DNA of 64,000 nucleotides from Luteimonas huabeiensis HB2 (GTDB taxonomy: Bacteria; Pseudomonadota; Gammaproteobacteria; Xanthomonadales; Xanthomonadaceae), in assembly GCF_000559025.1 (NCBI RefSeq), contig NZ_JAAN01000030.1:1-64000 (forward strand), given 5' to 3'. Shown here in pieces: positions 1 to 8,149 of this stretch. A model generated the notes under the pieces. It saw only the letters and a program-made list of their open reading frames with translations. It did no database searches and had not been told where the DNA came from. Within the stretch, counting starts at the first letter, position 1. Every line of letters begins with the position of its first letter. Made by a program: the position numbers and the translations under genes.

Positions 1-180
1 GCCGCGTTCTCGCAGGTCTCCGCCGAGCTGCTGGACACCCCGGCCGCGCAGGCGTGGCTGGAACGTGGCCGCGCGCAGGCGGACGCGGCCGAGCGCACCG
101 GCCTGGCGAGCGCCGTGCAGCAGGACGCGCGCGCCGCGCAGCAGGCCCGCGAAGCCGCCGAACCGGGCCTCGCGCGCTAG
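1..180 (+). CDS. 3' end of a protein of unknown function (truncated by window edge)
   Basis: The frame is open from base 1 to a TAG at 178-180, giving the last 59 residues of a protein whose start lies outside the window. The visible part is rich in Ala, Gln, Arg and Glu, looks helical, and holds no catalytic motif. A DTPAAQAW stretch followed by a Gln/Ala-rich tail resembles the carboxy-terminal XVIPCD export signal of Xanthomonadaceae type IV secretion effectors, but 59 residues cannot settle this. The gene converges on the next one: both stops are read from the same CTAG at 177-180, so the two genes overlap by four bases. Confidence 0.55.
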   Translation, partial: AAFSQVSAELLDTPAAQAWLERGRAQADAAERTGLASAVQQDARAAQQAREAAEPGLAR

Positions 181-713
181 GCGCGGAGCGCGCCCAGCAA
201 CTGCGCGAAGGCCTCGGCGCTGGTCTCCACGTGCGCGGCCAGGCGGTGGCCGTCGTCGACCAGCAGCAGCCGCGCGCGGCGCGGCAACGCCCAGTCCACC
301 ACGTGCCCCGCGGGAATCAGCTCGTCGTCCCAGCCGTGCACGATCGAGGTCGGCACGGTGGCCGCTTCCAGCGGCGGCGCCTCGCCCATGCGCACCGGCG
401 GCGCCATCAGGAACAGGCCGGCCACCGGCACCTGCAGCGAAACGCGCCCCGAGATCCACGCCCCCAGGCTGGAGCCGGCCAGCACCAGCGGGCCGCGCGC
501 GGCGGCGGTCCGCGCGAGCCCCAGCAGCCGCTCCAGGCGCGCCGGCACGTCGCCCAGCGGGCTCGCCTCGCGGCGCGCGTCGAGGTCGGTGTAGTCGGGC
601 CGCTCATGGGTCCAGCCCAGGCGCTGGGCGACCTCGGCCAACGCCGTCACCTTGGTCGCCTCCGGCCCGCTCTCGAACCCGTGGGAAAGGATGCAGTGCC
701 CGCGCGTGGTCAT
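177..713 (-). CDS. small alpha/beta-hydrolase
   Basis: A 178-aa cytosolic hydrolase of the short YqiA/UPF0227-like kind. The sequence opens with LSHGFESG, the oxyanion-side loop. It has the nucleophile elbow AGSSLGAW (GxSxG) near residue 97, an acidic residue in HGWDDELIP and a histidine in DDGHRLAAH, so a complete Ser-Asp-His triad is visible. There is no signal peptide or lid insertion, and the substrate cannot be inferred. The ATG at 711-713 overlaps the TGA of the upstream MOSC gene (ATGA), which fixes the start and indicates translational coupling. Longer upstream frames run through the MOSC gene and were discarded. Confidence 0.8.
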   Translation of the reverse strand: MTTRGHCILSHGFESGPEATKVTALAEVAQRLGWTHERPDYTDLDARREASPLGDVPARLERLLGLARTAAARGPLVLAGSSLGAWISGRVSLQVPVAGLFLMAPPVRMGEAPPLEAATVPTSIVHGWDDELIPAGHVVDWALPRRARLLLVDDGHRLAAHVETSAEAFAQLLGALRA

Positions 714-1213
714 GCCTCGATCCATTCCACCGCATCGCCGATCCGCAACGCGCCGCCCTCGATCACCCGCGCGCACAGCCCGCCCATGCCGCGCATGGCG
801 TTGTAGCCGCCGGGGCCGAGCGCGGTCTCCATGCGCGAACACGGGTCGCAGGGCGCGGTGCCTTCCAGCAGCATGCCGCCGATGCGGAAGCGCTGGCCCA
901 TCAGCGCGATCAGCGGGATGCCGGACACGACCAGGTTGCGCCGCAGCGTGGCCGGCGCCAGCGACGCCGCGCGGGCGAGCGCGGCGATCGCCGGCAGGTG
1001 CTCGGCCTGGATCAGGGTGATCCCACGGCCGCCGCTGCCGCCGGCGTAGCGATCGCCGGCCAGGCCGCCGCCGGCCTGCGCCCGCGCCTCGCCGACCTCG
1101 CGCATGGGCACGTCGCGCGCCGGCCGCAGCCCGATCCACTCGACCCGACCGGCGGCCGGGAAGCGCGTCATCAAGCGATGCAGTTCGGAACCGGGCGGCG
1201 GCAGGCGGGTCAT
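710..1213 (-). CDS. MOSC domain-containing protein
   Basis: A 167-aa stand-alone MOSC domain (molybdenum cofactor sulfurase C-terminal fold; such proteins bind or carry Moco or handle sulfur and N-hydroxylated substrates). Visible hallmarks are GLAGDRYAG, the GITLIQAEHL strand, RRNLVVSGI, and the conserved cysteine region EGTAPCDPCSRMETALG before the closing GDAV strand. It has no beta-barrel N-terminal extension of the YcbX/mARC type, so it is a minimal YiiM-like or single-domain member. It is co-directional with and overlaps the hydrolase downstream, and is divergent from the amidase gene across only 24 bases. Confidence 0.85.
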   Translation of the reverse strand: MTRLPPPGSELHRLMTRFPAAGRVEWIGLRPARDVPMREVGEARAQAGGGLAGDRYAGGSGGRGITLIQAEHLPAIAALARAASLAPATLRRNLVVSGIPLIALMGQRFRIGGMLLEGTAPCDPCSRMETALGPGGYNAMRGMGGLCARVIEGGALRIGDAVEWIEA

Positions 1214-1218
1214 TCCCC

Positions 1219-1232
1219 GGATGCTAGCATCC
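1219..1232. promoter_or_regulatory. 14-bp palindrome with -10-like core between divergent genes
   Basis: GGATGCTAGCATCC is a perfect inverted repeat filling the 24-base space between the MOSC and amidase genes. It contains TAGCAT (1225-1230) seven bases before the amidase ATG, the distance expected for a leaderless transcript. Because the core is symmetric it could serve both directions. The same GCTAGCATCC string precedes opgD. Confidence 0.45.
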
Positions 1233-1237
1233 GCGCC

Positions 1238-1819
1238 ATGCCGGACTCCCCCGCGCCGCTGCGCATCCGCGAACAACCGCTGCCCTACGTGGAACGGCTG
1301 CCCGCGCGCGCGCCCGACGCAATCGACCTGGTCGTCGTGCACTGCACCGAGCTGCCGGACATGGCGATGGCGCGCGCGTACGGCGAGCGCATCCTGTACC
1401 CGGAGCGCGGCACCGGCGCCAGCGGGCACTGGTACGTGGACCGCGACGGCTCGGCGACCGAATACGTGCCGGCGCTGCGCGTGGCCAATCACGTGCGCGG
1501 CTGGAACCCGCGCTCGGTCGGCATCGAACTGGTCAACCGGGGCCGCTACCCGCGCTGGTACGACAGCGACCACCAGGCGATGACCGAGCCCTACCCCGAC
1601 GCGCAGATCGAGGCCCTGCTCGCCCTGCTGGACCGGCTGCGTTCGACCCTGCCGGCGCTGCGCTGGATCGCCGGCCACGAGGAGCTGGACACCGAGCGCC
1701 TGCCCGCGGCCGACGACCCGCGGCGCACGATCGCGCGCAAGGTCGATCCCGGCCCGCTGTTTCCCTGGGCGACGGTGCTGGCGCGCTGCGGCCTGCAGCG
1801 CCTGCCGGCCGGCGGCTGA
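1238..1819 (+). CDS. N-acetylmuramoyl-L-alanine amidase, AmpD-like (Amidase_2)
   Basis: A 193-aa zinc amidase that would cleave the MurNAc-L-Ala bond. VVVHCTE supplies the first zinc histidine (about H35), ANHVRGWNP the second family histidine (H85), GIELVN the general-base glutamate (E97), IAGHEELD a late histidine (H147), and ARKVDPGPLF the Lys-x-Asp pair (K168/D170) typical of the AmpD active site. There is no signal peptide, which favours cytoplasmic recycling of anhydro-muropeptides over wall hydrolysis. Between H147 and D170 there are 13 more residues than in AmpD, so this is a divergent member and the symbol ampD is withheld. The ATG lies seven bases after a TAGCAT element. Confidence 0.85.
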   Translation: MPDSPAPLRIREQPLPYVERLPARAPDAIDLVVVHCTELPDMAMARAYGERILYPERGTGASGHWYVDRDGSATEYVPALRVANHVRGWNPRSVGIELVNRGRYPRWYDSDHQAMTEPYPDAQIEALLALLDRLRSTLPALRWIAGHEELDTERLPAADDPRRTIARKVDPGPLFPWATVLARCGLQRLPAGG

Positions 1820-1856
1820 GCGGCGCGGGGTTGCCGGCGATGCAGGCGCGGGCGCC

Positions 1857-1862
1857 TATAAT
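1857..1862 (+). promoter_or_regulatory. consensus -10 element (TATAAT) for tesB
   Basis: A perfect TATAAT lies 27 bases upstream of the tesB ATG in otherwise very G+C-rich DNA. The nearest -35-like TTGCCG (1831-1836) gives a 20-base spacer, which is long. Confidence 0.5.
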
Positions 1863-1889
1863 CGCGCGCTCCCCGCCGCCCCCGCCCCG

Positions 1890-2786
1890 ATGAACGCGCA
1901 CGTCGCCGAACTGCTCGAACTGCTCTCGCTGGAACGGCTGGAGGACAACCTGTTCCGCGGCCAGAGCCGCGACATCGGGACCCGCTACGTGTTCGGCGGC
2001 CAGGTGCTGGGCCAGGCGCTGTCGGCCGCCCAGGCCACGCTCGGCCAGCCGCGCGCCGCGCACTCGCTGCACGCCTACTTCCTGCGCGCCGGCGACATCG
2101 AGCACCCGATCGTCTACGAGGTGGACCGCACCCGCGAGGGCGGCAGCTTCTCGGTGCGCCGGGTGACCGCGATCCAGCACGGGCGGGTGATCTTCTTCTG
2201 CGCCGCCTCGTTCCAGCAGGCCGAGGCCGGCGCGACCCACCAGCTGTCGATGCCGGAGGTGCCGGCGCCCGAGGACATCGCGCCGGCGCCGGCGGTGCCC
2301 GAACGGGTGCTGGCGACACTGCCGACCAAGGTGCAGCGCTGGCTGAGCCGGACCGGGCCGTTCGAGTTCCGCCACGTCTATCCGCGCGACGAACTCGACC
2401 CGCCGAAGCGCCCGCCCTTCCAGCAGGTGTGGTTCCGCCTGAGCGGGCGCGTGGGCGATGCGCCGGAACTGCACCGCGCCCTGCTCGCCTACGCGTCCGA
2501 CTTCCACCTGCTCGGCACCGCGACCTTCCCGCACGGGATCAGCTACTACCAGCCCAACGTGCAGATGGCCTCGCTCGACCACGCGCTGTGGTTTCATCGC
2601 CCGTTCCGCGTCGACGACTGGCTGCTGTACGCCATCGACAGTCCCAGCGCGCAGGATGCGCGCGGCCTGGCGCGCGGGCTGATCTTCGACCGCGAGGGCC
2701 GTCTCGTGGCCAGCACCGCGCAGGAGGGCCTGATCCGGGTCGTGCGCGATGCCGAGGCCGCGGCGCAGGTCCCCTCGAACGACTAG
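1890..2786 (+). CDS. tesB: acyl-CoA thioesterase II
   Basis: A 298-aa protein matching TesB over its whole length; it hydrolyses medium- and long-chain acyl-CoA to free acid and CoA in the cytoplasm. It has the signature FRGQSRDIGTRYVFGGQVLG near residue 25, an N-terminal hot-dog domain, and a second hot-dog with SLDHALWFHRPF, IDSPSAQDARG and AQEGLIRV. These supply the Asp, Ser/Thr and Gln of the TesB catalytic network. Length is close to the E. coli enzyme (286 aa). The ATG is preceded by a TATAAT box. The next gene starts 13 bases after the stop. Confidence 0.95.
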   Translation: MNAHVAELLELLSLERLEDNLFRGQSRDIGTRYVFGGQVLGQALSAAQATLGQPRAAHSLHAYFLRAGDIEHPIVYEVDRTREGGSFSVRRVTAIQHGRVIFFCAASFQQAEAGATHQLSMPEVPAPEDIAPAPAVPERVLATLPTKVQRWLSRTGPFEFRHVYPRDELDPPKRPPFQQVWFRLSGRVGDAPELHRALLAYASDFHLLGTATFPHGISYYQPNVQMASLDHALWFHRPFRVDDWLLYAIDSPSAQDARGLARGLIFDREGRLVASTAQEGLIRVVRDAEAAAQVPSND

Positions 2787-2799
2787 GAACGACGCGCAC

Positions 2800-3192
2800 G
2801 TGAGACAGATCTTCAGCAGCCCGCGGCTCGAGAACGTGGAAAAGGTGGCCGAACTGCTCGAGGGCGAAGGCATCGAGGTCCGCATCACCAACGGCCGCTC
2901 CTACCACGGCAAGCGCCGCCGCCACTTCAGCTACCGCGCCGGCGCCGACAGCGGCCCGCAGGCGGCGGTGTGGGTGATCCGCGCGGAGGACCAGCCGCGC
3001 GCGCGCGAGCTGATGCGCGAGGCCGGCCTCGCCGGCCCGACCACGCGCCCGATGGCGGCGCCGTCCGCCGGCGCGCCCTCGCAGGCGCCCGCCCCCGCGC
3101 CCCCGGACGCGGCGCGGACGATCGCGCGCTACCGCCGCGCGCTGCTGATCGGCATCGCCATCGTGGTGGCGCTCGTGCTCTACCGGGTCTGA
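2800..3192 (+). CDS. DUF2007-type 'pathogenicity-like' protein with C-terminal membrane anchor
   Basis: A 130-aa protein starting at GTG 2800. The N-terminal domain (QIFSSPRLENVEKVAELLEG, then GIEVRITNGRSY) has the alpha-beta pattern of DUF2007 putative signal-transducing proteins. Very similar short proteins in Xanthomonas are labelled pathogenicity-like, from annotation rather than mechanism. After an Ala/Pro-rich linker (residues 85-105) a single hydrophobic helix, LLIGIAIVVALVLYRV, ends the chain, so it is probably tail-anchored. An upstream frame-compatible ATG at 2749 lies inside tesB and is rejected because homology begins at the GTG. Confidence 0.75.
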   Translation: MRQIFSSPRLENVEKVAELLEGEGIEVRITNGRSYHGKRRRHFSYRAGADSGPQAAVWVIRAEDQPRARELMREAGLAGPTTRPMAAPSAGAPSQAPAPAPPDAARTIARYRRALLIGIAIVVALVLYRV

Positions 3193-3281
3193 CCGCCCGC
3201 GGCCGGCGCCGCGCCGGCGTTTCGGTCACACTGCGCCCTCGGCGCCGTCCTGGTCACGGTCAGCGCGCCCCCACCGAGCCC

Positions 3282-4433
3282 ATGCAAACCGCCGTCTGCG
3301 AACTGCACATCGACGACCTGATCCGCCGCGAGCTGCCGGCCGCAGCCCGCGGCGACGCGCACGCCTACGGGCGCATCGTCGCCGCCAGCCAGAACGCGGT
3401 CACCGCGGTGGCGCTGGCGATCACCCGCGACGTGCCGGCCAGCGAGGACATCGCCCAGGAGGCGTTCCTCTCTGCCTGGAAGCACCTACCGCGGCTGCAG
3501 AACGCCGCCAGCTTCATGCCCTGGCTGCGGCAGATCACCCGCAACCTGGCCCGCGACCACCTGCGCGCCTCGCGCAACCGACCGCTAGACGGCGAGGCGG
3601 CCGAGCTGGCGATCGCCCGCGCCGCCGATCCCGGCCAGTGCCCGGCCGGCCTCTTGCTCGACCAGGAGCGCGATGCGATCGCCGCCGAGCTGATCTCCGA
3701 ACTGCCTGAAGAGAGCCGCGAGGTGCTGCTGCTGTACTACCGCGAAGGCCAGAACTCGCGCCAGGTGGCCGAACTGCTGGGCCTGTCGGACGCGGCCGTG
3801 CGCAAGCGCCTGTCGCGCGCGCGGCGCTGCCTGCGCAGCGAGCTGCTGGAGCGCTTCCGCGACTTCGCCAGCGGCAGCGCGCCCGGCACCGCCTTCGCGG
3901 TGGCCGTCACCGCCGCGCTGGGCGGCATCAGCAAGCCCGCCGCCGCGGCCGGCGTCGCCACCACCGGCGGCACCCTGGCCGGCGGCGTGGCCGGCAAGCT
4001 GCTGTTCGGCGGCATCGGCGCGGTCTTCACCGGCCTCGTCAGCGGCGCGCTGACCGCCTGGGCGATGCGCTGGGTGCTCTCGCGCTATGCCGACAACGAC
4101 ACCGAGCGCCGCGCGATCCTGCGCTGCTACGACGTCTACCTGCTGACCGGGCTGGGCTGCCTCGCGCTGTGCCTGGGCTGCTATGCGCTGTTCGACGCGC
4201 GGCTGCCGTTCTACGCCGCGGTGACGGCGACCTTCATCGTGCTCAACTACCAGTTGCTGGGCCCGCTCGCACGGACGATGACGCCGCTGGTGCAGCGCGA
4301 CGCCCAGCGCAACCCGCGCACCGCCTACTGGCGCACGCTCGGCTACCGGCTCTCGTTCGGCCCGAGCGGCGTGCTCATCAGCAACATCACGGTCGTGGCG
4401 ATGCTGGTGCTGCTGCACTTCAAGACCGCCTGA
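3282..4433 (+). CDS. ECF-type RNA polymerase sigma factor fused to a multi-pass membrane domain
   Basis: 383 aa. Residues 20-90 form sigma region 2 (SEDIAQEAFLSAWKHLPRL, then PWLRQITRNLARDHLRA). Residues 140-190 form region 4 with a helix-turn-helix (LPEESREVLLLYYREGQ, SRQVAELLGLSDAAVRKRL). The remaining 190 residues are not part of a normal ECF factor and hold about five hydrophobic segments, including KLLFGGIGAVFTGLVSGAL and YLLTGLGCLALCLGCYALF. The protein would therefore be tethered to the inner membrane, with its regulatory input in cis. No separate anti-sigma gene is adjacent. The ATG at 3282 is chosen because it sits just before the first sigma helix; earlier starts would read into the previous gene. 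Confidence 0.8.
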   Translation: MQTAVCELHIDDLIRRELPAAARGDAHAYGRIVAASQNAVTAVALAITRDVPASEDIAQEAFLSAWKHLPRLQNAASFMPWLRQITRNLARDHLRASRNRPLDGEAAELAIARAADPGQCPAGLLLDQERDAIAAELISELPEESREVLLLYYREGQNSRQVAELLGLSDAAVRKRLSRARRCLRSELLERFRDFASGSAPGTAFAVAVTAALGGISKPAAAAGVATTGGTLAGGVAGKLLFGGIGAVFTGLVSGALTAWAMRWVLSRYADNDTERRAILRCYDVYLLTGLGCLALCLGCYALFDARLPFYAAVTATFIVLNYQLLGPLARTMTPLVQRDAQRNPRTAYWRTLGYRLSFGPSGVLISNITVVAMLVLLHFKTA

Positions 4434-4534
4434 GCACGCCCGCCGTGGCGCCCGCGCCCACGGCGGCATTTGGCACAATGCGCGCGCCCGCCGGGCCTTC
4501 GGATCGGCCGAAGGCCGGCGACACCGGAGGCGCC

Positions 4535-5449
4535 ATGCGGCTCGATCTCGCCGACCTGCACCTGTTCCTGTGCATCGTGGACGCGGGCAGCATCACCCAG
4601 GGCGCGGCGCGCGCGCACCTGGCGCTGGCGTCGGCGAGCGAACGGCTGCGCCGGATCGAGGCCGACGCCGGGGTGGTCCTGCTGGAGCGCCACCCGCGCG
4701 GCGTGACCACCACCGAAGCCGGCGAGGCGCTGGCCCACCACGCCCGCGCGCTGCTGCGCCAGCGCGAACGCATGCGCAGCGAATTGCGGGATTTCGCCGC
4801 TGGCGCGCGCGGCACCCTGCGCCTGTACGCCAACACCGCCGCGCTCGCCGAGTTCCTGCCGCCGCGGCTGGCGCCGTGGCTGGCGGCACGGCCGCGGCTG
4901 CGCGTCGAACTGAAGGAGCGCACCAGCGCGGAGATCGTGCGCGCGATCGCGACCGGGCTCGCCGAGGCCGGGATCGTGTCCGACGCCGTGGACGCAAGCG
5001 GCCTGCGGCTGCATCCGGTGGCCAGCGACCACCTGGTGCTGATCGTGCCGCCCGGCCACGCGCTGGCCGCCGCCCCTGCCCGCGCCTTCGCCGAGATCCT
5101 CGACCAGCCGTTCGTCGGCCTGGCGCCGGGCAGCGCGCTGCAGGCCCATATCGATGCCCATGCGCGCGAGGCCGGCGCCCGGCTCGACTTCCGCATCCGC
5201 ACGAGCACCTTCGAGGGCGTGTGCGCGATGGTCGCCCACGGCGTCGGCGTCGCGATCGTGCCGCGCCGCATCGCCGCGCGCCATCGACGCCACGGCTTCC
5301 GCACCGTCGCTCTGGCCGATCGCTGGACGCGACGCCGCCTGTGCCTGTGCTACCGCGACTGGGAAGCGCTGGGCGCTGCGATGCGTGAGCTGCTGGGCCA
5401 TCTCGCCGGCGTCGACAGCGAACCGGGACGCACCGGACCGGCGCCGTAG
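4535..5449 (+). CDS. LysR-family transcriptional regulator
   Basis: 304 aa. The N-terminal winged helix is clear: DLHLFLCIVDAGSITQGAAR, then LALASASERLRRIEADAGVV, then RGVTTTEAGEAL. Residues 90-290 form a periplasmic-binding-protein-like effector domain (LRLYANTAALAEFLPPRLAP, LVLIVPPGHAL, MVAHGVGVAIVPRR). A GGAGG lies four bases before the ATG, and a weak CACAAT box lies at 4474-4479. There is no divergently transcribed partner, so the usual LysR target inference is not available. A repeat array begins about 50 bases after the stop. Confidence 0.9.
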   Translation: MRLDLADLHLFLCIVDAGSITQGAARAHLALASASERLRRIEADAGVVLLERHPRGVTTTEAGEALAHHARALLRQRERMRSELRDFAAGARGTLRLYANTAALAEFLPPRLAPWLAARPRLRVELKERTSAEIVRAIATGLAEAGIVSDAVDASGLRLHPVASDHLVLIVPPGHALAAAPARAFAEILDQPFVGLAPGSALQAHIDAHAREAGARLDFRIRTSTFEGVCAMVAHGVGVAIVPRRIAARHRRHGFRTVALADRWTRRRLCLCYRDWEALGAAMRELLGHLAGVDSEPGRTGPAP

Positions 5450-5497
5450 GACAGGCGGTCCGGTTTCCCGGCGAGTCGCGAGCGGGGGCCCTCTGCT

Positions 5498-5822
5498 TCT
5501 CCCTTCCCCGCAAGCGGGGAGCCTCCTGGTTTTTCCTTCCCCCGCAAGCGGGGGGCATCCTGTTTTTACCTTCCCCCGCAAGCGGGGGAAGGTGCCGAAG
5601 GCGGATGGGGGTACGCCGCGGGCGTGCGAACGTGCCCTCATCCGGCGCTGCGGCTTGCGGGAGAAGGAACAAGATGCGCCCGCTTGCGGGAGAAGGGACG
5701 AGTGGCCCCGCTTGCGGGAGAAGGGACGATATGCGCCCGCTTGCGGGAGAAGGGACGAGGTGGCCCCGCTTGCGGGAGAAAGGACAGCTTCGGCTGCAGG
5801 TCGAATGTGGAGACCGGCCAGG
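5498..5822. repeat. composite hairpin-repeat element, copy 1 (fills the 5450-5985 gap)
   Basis: The gap between the convergent LysR and EF-hand genes holds no credible gene. It contains three copies of CCCCGCAAGCGGGG in one orientation, a core beginning GAAGGTGCCGAAGGCGGATG and ending near CCCTCATCCGGCGCTGC, and five copies of GCTTGCGGGAGAAGG in the other orientation. The right end carries CAGCTTCGG, then CTGCAGGTCGAATGTGG, sequences also found at the ends of copies 2 and 4 in this window. Each CCCGC-AAG(C)-GGG unit is self-complementary and could fold as RNA between the two convergent transcripts. Confidence 0.8.
5654..5785 (+). repeat. tandem array, five units of 28-29 bp
   Basis: CTTGCGGGAGAAGG begins at 5654, 5683, 5711, 5740 and 5769. 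The unit-to-unit linkers alternate between a form ending ATGCGCCCG and a form ending GTGGCCCCG, as expected from duplication of a two-unit block. Confidence 0.85.
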
Positions 5823-5985
5823 GACAAGCGAGGCCCGCCCCCTGGGCTGGGCGTCCTGACGACCAGGCGTCGCTGGCCCTGCAGCGCATCCCGACGCAAT
5901 CGCAAGCGGTACGACCCGGCAGTCGTGAGCAGCGCCGAAAAAAGGCCCGCGCACGCGGCGCGGGCCGACCCCCGAAGCGGTGCGC

Positions 5986-6714
5986 TCAGCGGCGCTGCGG
6001 CGGCCGCAGTTCCTCGCGGCTGAGGAAGCCGTCGCCGTTCTCGTCGCGCCAGGCGAAGCGCTCCGTCAGCCACGGCATCTTCTCCTGCACCTCGATCCGG
6101 CTCAGCTTGCCGTCGCCGTCGAGGTCCGCCTCGGCGAAGCGCGCGTCGAAGCGGCGCGCGGCCTCGGCCTCGCGTTGCGGGCGCTGCGCCTCGAACCAGG
6201 CGCGCAGTTCGGCGCGCCCGATGCGGCCGTCGCGATCGGCGTCGATGGCGTCGAACTGGGCCAGCAGGTCGAGCCGTTGCGGTCGCTGCGGGCCGTCGCC
6301 GCGCGGGCCGCGCTCGGCACGCTCGGGCCGTTGCGCCGCGCGGGCCTCGCGCTCGGCCCGGGCCTGCTCCAGTTCGGCGCGGCTGATGCGACCATCGCCG
6401 TCGGTGTCGAAGCGGGCGAAGGCATCCACGCCGCCGCCATGGGGACCGCCGTGGCCACGGTGGCCGCGCCGACCCTCGCGGCCGGGGCGCAGCTCGTCGG
6501 CCTGCAGGCGGCCGTCGCCGTTGCGGTCGAACCGATCGAAGCGCTGCGCCAGCCGCGGCGACCTGGCGGCCTCGGCACGGTCCACCACGCCGTCGCCGTT
6601 GGCGTCGAGCTGCGACCATCGCGCCGGGCGCGGGCCGTCGTCCTGCGACGCGGCATGCGCCGCGGCCGAAGCGAGCGCCGCCAGCAGGGCGGCGGCGAGG
6701 ATCCGGTGTGTCAT
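5986..6714 (-). CDS. exported EF-hand calcium-binding protein (six EF-hands)
   Basis: 242 aa with a signal peptide (ILAAALLAALASAAAHA). Six canonical Dx[DN]xDG loops are visible in order: DANGDGVVDRAE, DRNGDGRLQADE, DTDGDGRISRAE, DADRDGRIGRAE, DLDGDGKLSRIE and DENGDGFLSREE. They are separated by Arg/Gln/Glu-rich linkers, including a Gly/His-rich stretch after the second (RRGHRGHGGPHGGG). No enzymatic domain is present. It is expected to bind several calcium ions in the periplasm or outside the cell; its partner is unknown. It is divergent from the PAP2-like gene. Confidence 0.85.
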   Translation of the reverse strand: MTHRILAAALLAALASAAAHAASQDDGPRPARWSQLDANGDGVVDRAEAARSPRLAQRFDRFDRNGDGRLQADELRPGREGRRGHRGHGGPHGGGVDAFARFDTDGDGRISRAELEQARAEREARAAQRPERAERGPRGDGPQRPQRLDLLAQFDAIDADRDGRIGRAELRAWFEAQRPQREAEAARRFDARFAEADLDGDGKLSRIEVQEKMPWLTERFAWRDENGDGFLSREELRPPQRR

Positions 6715-6823
6715 CTGGCTGTCTCCGAAGGGCGGCGCGACGGCCGCAGGTGCCAGAGGAAACGGTCCCGGCGTCGCCCGCGTTGACAACGCGCCGGCCG
6801 CGTTCAGCGCGACGACAGTCGCG

Positions 6824-6843
6824 GGCGCCGATATGCTGGCGCC
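6824..6843 (+). promoter_or_regulatory. -10 element framed by a GGCGCC inverted repeat; leaderless start
   Basis: GGCGCC (6824-6829) and GGCGCC (6838-6843) flank TATGCT (6832-6837), and the ATG follows immediately at 6844. Transcription would start at or next to the A of ATG. A closely similar arrangement precedes bdhA at 28415-28437. Confidence 0.45.
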
Positions 6844-7419
6844 ATGCCGCCCCGCCTCGCCCGCGCCGTGTCCATCCTGGGCCACCCGCTGCTGACCCTG
6901 CCGCTGGCGCTGGTCGCGCCGCTGGCCGCGCGGCAGGCGGCCGGCACCGCGCCGGCGCTGGGCGGCATCGCCGCGGCGGCCGCGGCGGTGCTGGGCTGGT
7001 CGCGGTGGCGGGTGCGGCGCGGGGCCTGGTCCCACGTGGATGCCAGCGCGCCGGCCGAGCGCCGCGGGCTCAACCGCTTCCTGCTGCCGCTGCTGGCGAT
7101 CGGCGCGCTGCTGGCGCTGGCCTCGCCGGTGCCCGGGCTCGCGGCGAGGCTGGCGCTGGCGGCCGCGATCGTGGCCGCCGCCCTCGCCACCGCGCGCGGG
7201 TGCAAGCTCTCCCTGCACGTCGCCTTCGCCGTCTACGCCGGCCTGTTGCTGATGGCCTGGCGCCCGGGCGCCGGCGTGGCGATGCTGGGCTTCGCCGCGG
7301 CGGTGGCCGCATCGCGGCTGGCGCTGCGCCGGCACGCACCGCGCGACCTCGCGGCCGGCGCGCTGGCCGGCCTGGGGGCGGGGCTCGCGGCCTGGGCGTT
7401 GCCGGCGACGGGCGCCTGA
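6844..7419 (+). CDS. PAP2-like phosphatase-family membrane protein
   Basis: A 191-aa integral membrane protein with about five hydrophobic helices. The last third carries KLSLHVAF (around H125) and [12 protein letters not shown] (S157-R158 ... H164 ... D168). These match the second and third motifs of the PAP2 superfamily (SGH and SRxxxxxHxxxD), with Leu in place of Gly in the second. The first motif (KxxxxxxRP) is not obvious, and AERRGLNR near residue 75 may stand in for it. A lipid phosphate or isoprenyl phosphate phosphatase role is plausible; loss of motif 1 leaves activity uncertain. It is followed by bpt after 10 bases. Confidence 0.6.
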   Translation: MPPRLARAVSILGHPLLTLPLALVAPLAARQAAGTAPALGGIAAAAAAVLGWSRWRVRRGAWSHVDASAPAERRGLNRFLLPLLAIGALLALASPVPGLAARLALAAAIVAAALATARGCKLSLHVAFAVYAGLLLMAWRPGAGVAMLGFAAAVAASRLALRRHAPRDLAAGALAGLGAGLAAWALPATGA

Positions 7420-7429
7420 GGCGGGCACG

Positions 7430-8149
7430 ATGGGCGAATCCGAGCAGTTGCGCCTGTTCCACACCGGCACCCACCCGTGCGGCTACTGGGCCGACCGCGA
7501 GGCGCGCGACCTGGTGCTCGATCCGCACGATGCGCGCCTGCCGCAGTTCTACGGGCAGGCGCTGCAGTGGGGCTTCCGCCGCTCCGGCGACATCGTCTAC
7601 CGCCCGCACTGCCTGCGCTGCCGGGCCTGCGTGCCGGTGCGCATCCCGCTGGCTCGCTTCGCGCCCGATCGCGCGCAGCGCCGCTGCCTGCGCCGCAACG
7701 CCGATGTGGAGATGCGCGTGCAGCCGGCCGAGCGCAACGCCGAGCGGCTGGCGCTGTACCGGCGCTACCTGCGCGCGCGCCACGCCGGCGGCGGCATGGA
7801 TACGCACGGCGCGGCGGAGTTCGACCAGTTCCTGCTCGGGCGCTGGGCGCAGGGCCGCTTCCTGGAACTGCGCGCGCGCGGGCGCCTGCTCGCGGTCGCG
7901 GTCACCGACCTGGCGCCCGAGGCGCTGTCAGCGGTCTACACCTTCTACGATCCCGACGAGGCCGCGCGCGGCCTCGGCACGCTGGCGATCCTGCGCCAGA
8001 TCGAATGGGGCCTGCGCGATGGCCGCCGTCATCTGTATCTCGGATACTGGATCGACGGCCATCGCAAGATGGACTACAAGCGCCGCTTCCGCCCGCTCGA
8101 GCGCTTCGACGGGCGCGGCTGGCGCGAGACGACCGACGACGACCCATGA
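7430..8149 (+). CDS. bpt: aspartate/glutamate leucyltransferase
   Basis: A 239-aa Bpt, which moves leucine from Leu-tRNA to proteins with N-terminal Asp or Glu and so feeds the ClpS/ClpAP N-degron pathway. Family marks seen are [10 protein letters not shown] near the N-terminus, the Cys cluster [14 protein letters not shown] around residues 62-75, [18 protein letters not shown] and [18 protein letters not shown]. The TGA at 8147-8149 overlaps the ATG of the downstream lipoprotein gene. Confidence 0.95.
   Translation: MGESEQLRLFHTGTHPCGYWADREARDLVLDPHDARLPQFYGQALQWGFRRSGDIVYRPHCLRCRACVPVRIPLARFAPDRAQRRCLRRNADVEMRVQPAERNAERLALYRRYLRARHAGGGMDTHGAAEFDQFLLGRWAQGRFLELRARGRLLAVAVTDLAPEALSAVYTFYDPDEAARGLGTLAILRQIEWGLRDGRRHLYLGYWIDGHRKMDYKRRFRPLERFDGRGWRETTDDDP

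Noticed and set aside
5654-5785. CRISPR array suggested by five evenly spaced GCTTGCGGGAGAAGG repeats
   Set aside because: The period is only 28-29 bp with 12-15 bp linkers that themselves repeat, the repeat is an inverted hairpin, other copies occur elsewhere in the window, and no cas gene is present.
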